From contig CAZPEV010000114.1 in assembly GCA_964585635.1 (NCBI GenBank), forward strand, positions 1 to 10,999: a DNA stretch of 10,999 nt. Reading direction: 5' to 3'. This DNA is from CAZPEV01 sp964585635 (GTDB lineage Bacteria > Zixibacteria > MSB-5A5 > GN15 > JAAZOE01). The translations under genes were made by a program, and so were the position numbers. How positions within the stretch are numbered: the stretch's first letter is position 1; each line of letters begins with the position of its first letter. The notes under the pieces are model-generated. The model worked only from the letters and a program-made list of their open reading frames with translations, was not told where the DNA came from and made no database searches. Of this stretch, positions 1 through 5,211 are shown one piece after another.

Positions 1-474
1 CGCCGCTTTCTGGCTCATCCACTCGGTCATAAAATTGAGCGACTTGATACCCCGCAAAGGATTGGCCGAGCTGATGATCATGGGCGAGATGATTAGTTTC
101 TGTTTCTTGAATCGCAGGCGATGGTCGGCGACGATGACGATCGTCTTTGGTCCGGGGCGGTCTCCCGGCCAAAGGGGGGAATAGCCGTAGGTAAGCAAAA
201 TCTTCACTTTTTTGATCCGTCCTGGATGATCGGTTATCGCCAAACGCAAGGCCCTCCCGATTGCAGCCCGATTGTAGTTCATCTTCAGGCCCAGCCGCCG
301 GAGGCCGGTCTCCATCCGGTCGAGGTGCGCGTCCAGGTGGATCAGGCGGTCGTCGACGGCCAGGATTGACTCGAACAGGCCGATGGCGCAATGGAGAGTA
401 TAGTCGAAGACCGAAATCGCCGCCCGCCGATAATCGACCGGTCGGCCATTGATGTACACGATTGTCGTTTGCAT
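1..474 (-). CDS. Class IV PLP-dependent aminotransferase (branched-chain aminotransferase / aminodeoxychorismate lyase-like), 3' end outside window
   Basis: The minus-strand frame from an ATG at 474-472 is open to the window edge and gives 158 residues. It begins with the family's usual opening beta strand (IVYINGRPVDY), then SVFDYTLHCAIGLFES, which matches the 'D.g...G.GvFEs' segment near the N-terminus of fold-type IV aminotransferases. HLDAHLDRM (about 47-54) is the usual following helix. IKSLNFMTEW (143-152) matches the segment carrying the lysine that binds PLP, so Lys144 is the likely Schiff-base residue. Relatives (IlvE, D-amino-acid transaminase, PabC) run to about 270-310 residues, so roughly the last 40% is missing here. 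The substrate cannot be told from this half. An in-frame ATG at 516 and GTG at 492 lie upstream, but 474 fits the family N-terminus best and has a weak GGCGG about 6 nt ahead. It is transcribed divergently from the DUF401 gene. Confidence 0.88.
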   Translation of the reverse strand, partial: MQTTIVYINGRPVDYRRAAISVFDYTLHCAIGLFESILAVDDRLIHLDAHLDRMETGLRRLGLKMNYNRAAIGRALRLAITDHPGRIKKVKILLTYGYSPLWPGDRPGPKTIVIVADHRLRFKKQKLIISPMIISSANPLRGIKSLNFMTEWMSQKAA

Positions 475-563
475 AGCGTACCGCCAAGTCACCGGGTTCT
501 GATTGCCTCCAAGCATAGGCGGCGTCGCCGTCGCTGTCAAGGGGAATTGAAATCCGGTTTGAC

Positions 564-1814
564 ATGAAGGTCTCCGCGGCCTATCTTCGCGCGATGGCGG
601 TTCTCAAGTTGTTGCTGATCCTGGCCGGAATCATCGTCGGCATCAGGCAGAAATTTTTTGTCGGTTATCTGCTGTGCCTGGCGGGTGTCGCCACGCCGCT
701 GCTGTTCGGCAAAGCTGCCCCGCAGGTACTCGAGGGCATCTGGGGCACGCTGACGTCTCCGGCCTTTTGGCGGCTGTTCGGCGCGATTGTCATCGTCACC
801 ATACTCGGCCACTTGCTTAAGCGTATGGGGGCGCTTGATCGGCTGACCGGCGCTGCGCGGGGAATGGCCGGGGGCAAGCGGACCGCCACGATTATTTTGC
901 CGGCCGTGGTCGGGATGATGCCGATGCCGGGAGGGGCGGTCTTGTCGGCGCCATTGGTGGAGGAGGTGCTCAGGGAGGATCAGAAATCGCCGGAATATCT
1001 GTCCGCGGTCAATTACTGGTTCCGGCACGTTATGGAGTTCTTTTGGCCGCTGTACCCGGGTTTGATTCTGGCGGCCGGCATCGTCGGCCTGCCGCTGCCC
1101 AAGTTTTCCGCCTTGGGTCTGGTCATGACGGCCGCGATGATCGCCATCGGCTATTTCTATTACCTGCGTGGGATTCACCGTCGACATCAGGCGACCGGAA
1201 CGCTGCGGTCACTGGGGGGGATTGTGCTGGCCATTTGGCCGGTATTTTTGGCGGTATTCCTATCCCTGGTGCTGGCGATTGATATCGTGATTTCCCTGGC
1301 GGTCTCGGTTCTGCTCACCGTTATCCTCAATCGGAGCAGCTGGCGGATGTTTTGGCCGGTGGTGAAGGAAGTCGTGGCTTTGCGCCTGTTTTTCATGGTC
1401 TTCGGAATCCTGCTTTTCAAGGACATGGTGGCCCTTTCCGGGGCGGTAGCCGGGATTCCGGCCGAGGTGGCGAGGCTGGGTATTCCGCCGGCCGCGGTCA
1501 TCATGGTGGTGGCTTTTCTCTGCGGGTTGCTGTCGGGTATGGTGGCGGCCTTTGTCGGGCTCAGCTTCCCTATTCTGGCCGGTTTTCTTTATGTCCCAAA
1601 CCTTGAGTTGGGGAATGTTTTTCTGACCTTTCTCTGCGGGTACACCGGCATGATTCTTTCGCCGACGCATTTTTGCCTTCTTCTCACCGCTGAGCATTTC
1701 AGGGCCGATCTTGGCAAGGTATACCGCTCATTTCTGCCACCACTTATCGGGTTGGTTCTTTTTGGCCTAATCTTGTATTTGCTGGGGTATCCATGGGGGC
1801 TTATCAGACCCTAG
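564..1814 (+). CDS. DUF401 family integral membrane protein (putative transporter)
   Basis: This is a 416-residue, very hydrophobic protein with about 10 membrane-spanning segments. It resembles the DUF401 family (prototype archaeal AF0261), which is placed among ion-transporter-like membrane proteins with no established substrate. Family-like signatures are GMMPMPGGA at 117-125, NYWFRHVMEFFWPLYPG at 150-166, and SPTHFCLLLT at 366-375 in the last third. The Gly/Pro-rich intramembrane motif followed by a polar Arg-His-Glu helix suggests a substrate or ion path, but this is inference. The start is uncertain: the ATG at 564 has only a distant purine stretch (539-545), while an in-frame ATG at 594 would give 406 residues and still include the first membrane helix. 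It stands alone, 89 bp from the divergent aminotransferase and 216 bp before the sigma-factor operon, and no obvious functional link to either is visible. Confidence 0.85.
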   Translation: MKVSAAYLRAMAVLKLLLILAGIIVGIRQKFFVGYLLCLAGVATPLLFGKAAPQVLEGIWGTLTSPAFWRLFGAIVIVTILGHLLKRMGALDRLTGAARGMAGGKRTATIILPAVVGMMPMPGGAVLSAPLVEEVLREDQKSPEYLSAVNYWFRHVMEFFWPLYPGLILAAGIVGLPLPKFSALGLVMTAAMIAIGYFYYLRGIHRRHQATGTLRSLGGIVLAIWPVFLAVFLSLVLAIDIVISLAVSVLLTVILNRSSWRMFWPVVKEVVALRLFFMVFGILLFKDMVALSGAVAGIPAEVARLGIPPAAVIMVVAFLCGLLSGMVAAFVGLSFPILAGFLYVPNLELGNVFLTFLCGYTGMILSPTHFCLLLTAEHFRADLGKVYRSFLPPLIGLVLFGLILYLLGYPWGLIRP

Positions 1815-2030
1815 GGGACTCCCCACAATGACGGCGCTCGACGATAAGAATGCGTCAGTAAAATGATGGTGGGTAATGATTTAATGGCTCGCCATAAAGT
1901 ATTTTATTATGTCTGGTGACAGAAATATCGCCTGTTATGTGGAAACGTGTCGTATATTTATCGGCGGACCATAGATGGGAACTTCTGCCGGTCTTGATTG
2001 TATTAGATTCAGAAGCAGAACAGGAGTGGT
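1815..2030. other. Intergenic region upstream of the sigma-factor operon
   Basis: This 216-bp stretch is more AT-rich than its surroundings and holds no convincing gene. It should contain the operon promoter. Visible elements are a small interrupted inverted repeat at about 1880-1898 (TTTA-A-TGGC / GCCATAAA, 2-nt loop) followed by a T-rich run, and two purine-rich GGAA boxes at 1941-1946 (GGAAAC) and 1978-1984 (GGAACTT). TATA-like hexamers lie at 1905-1910 (TATTAT) and 1953-1958 (TATATT), but neither has a good -35 partner. The inverted repeat could be a weak end for the DUF401 transcript or an operator. Neither role is established. Confidence 0.5.
1978..2006 (+). promoter_or_regulatory. Possible ECF-type promoter (GGAACTT -35-like box)
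   Basis: GGAACTT at 1978-1984 is identical to the -35 element of sigma-E-type ECF promoters. It lies about 45 bp before the sigma-factor start, where an autoregulated promoter would be expected. The -10 side is poor: 16 nt downstream is TATTAG (2001-2006), which does not match the usual ECF -10 element. The call rests on one half-site, a suitable position, and the common habit of ECF sigma factors to drive their own operon. Confidence 0.25.
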
Positions 2031-2633
2031 ATGGAAAAAGAGACGGCCAAGCAGATTGACCACGACCTTTTGCGGAAAGTACAGGCGGGTGACATGGTTG
2101 CCTTCAGCGACCTGGTCGACCGTTATCGCGATCGTTTGATGAATGTAATCGGGCGGATGGCGATCAGCCGGGAGGAGGCCGAGGACATAGTCCAGGAGGC
2201 CTTTGTGCGGGTGTACCAGCACCGGAACTCGTTTGATTTCAAGCACTGCTTCTCAACTTGGTTGTATACGATTGCGCTTAATCTGGCCCGTAATGAATTG
2301 CGTCGGAAGAAACGATATAAATTTGTGGATATCTTTGACCTGCAGAACAAGGAAGTGGAAGTGGCGGTAGAGGCCAAGATCCCGTCGAACGTTGGTCCTG
2401 CCATTGAGCAGGCGGTGGCGTCGCTGCCGGAGAAATACAAGACGGCCTTTATGCTGCGCGATGTCGAGGAAGTATCGTACGAAGAGATCGCCAGGATTTT
2501 ATCGGTGCCTTTGGGCACGGTCAAGTCGCGGGTCAACCGGGCGCGTTCGATACTGCGTGATAAGTTGAAGCCGAGAATGGAGGAACGGAATGCGTTGTCG
2601 AAAAGCACGCTCCTACCTGTCAGCATACTCTAA
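2031..2633 (+). CDS. ECF-type (sigma-24-like) RNA polymerase sigma factor
   Basis: This is a 200-residue sigma-70-family factor with only regions 2 and 4, typical of the ECF group. Region 2 spans about 24-95. It includes the core-binding segment EDIVQEAFVRVY (51-62) and the -10-recognition helix FSTWLYTIALNLARNELRRKKR (about 74-95). Region 4 spans about 124-181, with SLPEKYKTAFMLRD and a helix-turn-helix VSYEEIARILSVPLGTVKSR (148-167) that would read the -35 box. The ATG at 2031 has a strong AGGAG 4 nt upstream. The 3' end overlaps the anti-sigma gene by 44 nt, so the last 14 residues form a tail read in two frames. The neighbouring zinc-finger anti-sigma, DegS-like protein and TamB/TamA genes suggest an envelope-stress sigma, which is inference. 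Membership is certain; the regulon is not known. Confidence 0.96.
   Translation: MEKETAKQIDHDLLRKVQAGDMVAFSDLVDRYRDRLMNVIGRMAISREEAEDIVQEAFVRVYQHRNSFDFKHCFSTWLYTIALNLARNELRRKKRYKFVDIFDLQNKEVEVAVEAKIPSNVGPAIEQAVASLPEKYKTAFMLRDVEEVSYEEIARILSVPLGTVKSRVNRARSILRDKLKPRMEERNALSKSTLLPVSIL
2579..2583 (+). promoter_or_regulatory. Ribosome binding site for the anti-sigma gene inside the sigma coding sequence
   Basis: A perfect GGAGG lies 6 nt before the ATG at 2590, within the last codons of the sigma gene. It fixes the anti-sigma start and places the two genes in a 44-nt overlap. Ribosomes finishing the sigma gene would pass over this site, which favours a balanced sigma to anti-sigma ratio. Confidence 0.8.
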
Positions 2634-3307
2634 GGGAGAGCTTTCGGGGGGGCGGTCGACCAGGGTCGGGCGGCATCTGGAGCATTGTTCAGCGTGTCGT
2701 CGCGAGAGTGATATCGTCCGCTCGGTCGGGGAGGTGATGAAGAACCTGCCGCAGCTTCGCGCCTCCGGCGATTTCAACGCCCGTCTACTGCAGCGGATCG
2801 GCCGGGAACGATTTGCCGAGACGCGGACGAAGGCTCATTTGCCCGGACGGATACCCCGTCTGGGAGCGTTGCGGCTGGCGACCATCGGAGCGACTGCCGT
2901 GGTGGTTCTGGCGGCGGCGACCGGCGTCAATCTTACCAGTCCGATATTCAGACCGGGCGCGTTGCCGGTAGCTGTAATTTCGCCGGAAGGGGGCAGTACG
3001 GCGGATGATTTATACTTGACCNNNNNNNNNNACCATCCAGCCGACCAACAACCCTCTTCTCAACGAGCGGAAGAGCATTTCCCGGATGGTGGCGCAGTAC
3101 AATCGCTGGCGGGAATACTCTCGATCCCTTCGAGAGCATTCCGCGGAGGAACAATTTTTGGGGGGCGACGCCGCGATGACGTTGGCCTCCACGCGAACGG
3201 CGGTCGACAATTATCCGGCCATAGATTATCGAATTCGCCCGGTGGTGAGGAACTACCTGATTGTTCCGGACAATTCCTCCGCCGGCAAGCGGGGAACAAT
3301 CTTTTGA
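2590..3307 (+). CDS. Membrane anti-sigma factor with N-terminal zinc finger (interrupted by assembly gap)
   Basis: Before the gap, 144 residues are readable. The N-terminus is a zinc-binding anti-sigma domain: Cys3, then HLEHCSAC, giving the H-x3-C-x2-C pattern at His29, Cys33 and Cys36. A hydrophobic stretch at about 92-115 (Ala/Val-rich) is a likely single membrane helix. Residues 116-144 then begin an extracytoplasmic part. After the 10-N run, 91 more residues are read in frame from 3032 to a TGA at 3305-3307, ending VPDNSSAGKRGTIF; G/C-rich third positions mark this frame as the coding one. The two halves join only if the true gap length is a multiple of three, which the 10-N placeholder is not. 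The domain should bind and hold the upstream sigma at the inner membrane. The C-terminal part resembles no domain I recognise. Total length is at least 235 residues. Confidence 0.85.
3022..3031. other. Assembly gap (10 N) within the anti-sigma gene
   Basis: Ten N in a row is a usual placeholder for a gap of unknown size. It changes the apparent frame of the anti-sigma gene and creates a false open frame that fuses the anti-sigma N-terminus to the HtrA-like protein downstream. Confidence 0.97.
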
Positions 3308-4491
3308 TGGTGCCTGGAAAAACTGAAAAAGCCGCCCTTACACTGGCGGCTTTTTTTTCGGTCGCCGCTCTGGTGGCCGGGACCGTCGGTCAGTCGTTGA
3401 CGGGATTGGATCAGGAGCTGTCACAGGTGATCAGTCGGATATCGCCGGCGGTGGTTGTGGTCGAGGCTCGTACCTCGCAGACCAGGGCTCCGCTGTTTTC
3501 CCGGACGGATCTGAATCAGGACGCCACCATCAATGCGGTCGTTGGGAGCGGGCTCTTGATCGATTCGATCGGCCATGTTCTGACCATGTTCAGCCTGGTG
3601 GAGGGGAATGATGACATCAAAGTCGAGATCGATGGCAAGACGGTCGATGCCCGATTGCTGGGAGTCGATCAGCGGCACGACCTGGCGGTACTGAAAATAG
3701 AAGGGATACACTGGCCGTATCTGGAACGGTCGGCCTTTCCACCATTCGTCGGGCGGCTGGCGCTGGCCTATGGCCGGGCCATAGACCGAACCGGGTATCC
3801 CACGCTGGGAATTATCGCGGGCCGGCGGTGCGACGGTGCCTATCTGATGTCAGGTTCGGCTCTGCCGGGGCTATTGGGTGGCGGCGTTTTTGACCTCAAT
3901 GGAAACCTGATCGGGATCATCAGCTCCGGCAGCATCGATGATGAGGCCGGCCTTGACAGCCACTGGGGTGGCATCCTTCTGTTGCCGGCGGCTACGGCCT
4001 TCTCCTCGGCCGACCGCATCATCTGCTGCGGCGGGCGGCCGGCCGGTTATCTGGGAATCGAGACGGCGGCGATTGAGCTGGTGTCGGCAGCCGGGAAAGT
4101 GGTCCGGGAAGCGGTGGTTATCACCGCCGTGGATCCCGGCTCACCGGCGGACAAGGCTCGTTTGGCAGTGGGGGACATTATCACTCGATTTGCGCGGCAG
4201 GATATCACCGATGACAGGGAGTTGCAGCGATTGGTGGCAACCTCGGGAACGGACAGCCTGATTACCCTCGAGTTTATCCATGGTCAGGCAGATTGCACGG
4301 CCGATATTCGATTGGCGCCGAATCCGCACAAGATTGGGCCGCCAAAGGGAGGGCGGTTGACAGCGGACGGGGATCGCGCCAACGGGTTGGCCCCTGAAAT
4401 GCAGCGCCGGATTGATTTGATGCGGATCGAAATCAGACGGATGCAGACGGATTTGGAGGAGCTCTTGCGCCGCATCGAGTTCGCCCGCTGA
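3307..4491 (+). CDS. HtrA/DegS-like protein with PDZ domain, apparently catalytically dead (pseudoprotease)
   Basis: This 394-residue protein has an N-terminal Lys-containing hydrophobic anchor or signal peptide (about 5-30), a trypsin-like S1C domain (about 35-238), a PDZ domain (about 247-338) and a C-terminal amphipathic, probably coiled-coil helix (363-394). Family landmarks are clear: GSGLLIDSIGHVLT (80-93), DQRHDLAVLKI (121-131) and FDLNGNLIGI (195-204). In active HtrA proteases the first is followed by the catalytic His in TNNHVV; here the stretch is TMFSLV, with Ser96 in the His place. The Asp is kept (Asp125). The usual PGNSGGP around the catalytic Ser is PGLLGGG, with Leu190 in its place. 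Two of three triad residues are lost, so peptidase activity is not expected. The PDZ keeps a YLGI carboxylate-binding loop (248-251) and a GSPADKARL segment. The ATG at 3307 overlaps the anti-sigma stop (TGATG). A terminator-like hairpin lies in codons 7-17. By context it may sense envelope state and act on the anti-sigma by binding. Confidence 0.88.
   Translation: MVPGKTEKAALTLAAFFSVAALVAGTVGQSLTGLDQELSQVISRISPAVVVVEARTSQTRAPLFSRTDLNQDATINAVVGSGLLIDSIGHVLTMFSLVEGNDDIKVEIDGKTVDARLLGVDQRHDLAVLKIEGIHWPYLERSAFPPFVGRLALAYGRAIDRTGYPTLGIIAGRRCDGAYLMSGSALPGLLGGGVFDLNGNLIGIISSGSIDDEAGLDSHWGGILLLPAATAFSSADRIICCGGRPAGYLGIETAAIELVSAAGKVVREAVVITAVDPGSPADKARLAVGDIITRFARQDITDDRELQRLVATSGTDSLITLEFIHGQADCTADIRLAPNPHKIGPPKGGRLTADGDRANGLAPEMQRRIDLMRIEIRRMQTDLEELLRRIEFAR
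3326..3358 (+). terminator. Intrinsic-terminator-like hairpin inside the start of the HtrA-like gene
   Basis: GCCGCC at 3331-3336 pairs with GGCGGC at 3345-3350 across an 8-nt loop. Five A residues upstream (3326-3330) can pair with the first of eight T residues downstream (3351-3358). This is the form of a strong Rho-independent terminator. It falls within the codons for the hydrophobic anchor of the HtrA-like protein, 19 nt after its start codon. It could end a share of transcripts after the anti-sigma gene, acting as an attenuator that depends on translation, or it could be a by-product of Ala/Phe codons. Confidence 0.5.
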
Positions 4492-4536
4492 AGTTTGTCT
4501 TGCCTTGCCCCGCCGCCGGTTGTAGCTTACCCGGCG

Positions 4537-5211
4537 ATGGCGGTTTTGCTTAACGAAAAACAACTGTGGCAATTGGCGCAGAATTTCGATTATGGTCGCT
4601 CGCCCGATTTTCTGTACTGCCCGTTGCTTTCGGCGGCCATCGCCGCCCGGCAAACGGCGGGGATGAGGATAGTCATGAAGGGTGCGCTGGCAGGCGGTGT
4701 GCGTCCTCGAACGCTGCGCGAGATTATCCTGCAATCGCATTTGTTTCTCGGGTTTCCAGCTATGATCGAGGCGGCCCATCTTCTGGCCGAGTTCTATCCC
4801 TCCCGGGGCCGGTCCAATCAGCTTCCGGAAGCGTATACGGCGGTGGCCAACCGGAAATGGCATCATGACGGCCTGGCCAAGGTTCGCCGGATGTACGGCG
4901 GGGCCTTTAATCGTCTGGTGGCGCGCATCAATTCAGCTTCGCCTCAAATTCTGACGTGGATGATCAATGATGCCTATGGGCGGGTCTTATCGCGTCCGGG
5001 GGTCTCGTTTGCGGTGCGGGAAACGTCGAGCATTGCCACCCTGACGGTCACTGCCTATCACCATCAACTCTCGGTCCATCTCCGTGGGGCGCTGCATATC
5101 GGCCTTGACCGGGACCTTCTGGAGCAGACCATCGCCAACTGCCGCTTCTTCTGTCCGCCCTGGCGAGTCGCGGCAGCCCATGATACCCTTGCTCGGATGA
5201 CGGCGGTTTGA
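4537..5211 (+). CDS. Tandem carboxymuconolactone decarboxylase (CMD/AhpD-like) domain protein without the CxxC motif
   Basis: The 224-residue protein appears to hold two CMD-type helical repeats. The first (about 29-82) contains KGALAGGVRPRTLREIILQ followed by LGFPAMIEA, like the 'Al..Gvt..Ei.Evi.q....GfP.a' signature. The second (about 120-215) contains DAYGRVLSRPGVS (145-157) and HLRGALHIGLDRDLLEQ with His181. Redox-active AhpD-type members carry C-x2-C-x3-H at this place. Here the two cysteine positions are Tyr174 and Gln178, so thiol peroxidase-reductase activity is unlikely. The reaction is unknown; the name describes the fold only. An in-frame TTG at 4495 would add 14 residues, but neither start has a good ribosome binding site and the family-like sequence begins after the ATG. 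It lies 45 nt after the HtrA-like gene and its TGA overlaps the tamB ATG by one base, so it is probably part of the operon. Confidence 0.75.
   Translation: MAVLLNEKQLWQLAQNFDYGRSPDFLYCPLLSAAIAARQTAGMRIVMKGALAGGVRPRTLREIILQSHLFLGFPAMIEAAHLLAEFYPSRGRSNQLPEAYTAVANRKWHHDGLAKVRRMYGGAFNRLVARINSASPQILTWMINDAYGRVLSRPGVSFAVRETSSIATLTVTAYHHQLSVHLRGALHIGLDRDLLEQTIANCRFFCPPWRVAAAHDTLARMTAV

Noticed and set aside
1814..1824. GGGG-ACT-CCCC hairpin at the end of the DUF401 gene as a terminator
   Set aside because: The stem is only 4 bp with a 3-nt loop and no T-run follows.
1880..1910. Interrupted inverted repeat plus T-rich run as a terminator of the DUF401 transcript
   Set aside because: The stem is short with a 2-nt loop and the T residues are scattered, so it is noted only as part of the intergenic description.
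2590..4491. A single 633-residue protein joining a zinc finger to a trypsin/PDZ domain
   Set aside because: It depends on the arbitrary length of the N placeholder. The coding pattern after the gap is in another frame that ends at 3307, where the HtrA-like start overlaps the stop.
4495..4536. TTG start adding 14 residues to the CMD protein
   Set aside because: There is no ribosome binding site near it, and the added residues (Pro/Ala/Cys-rich) do not look like the start of this family.
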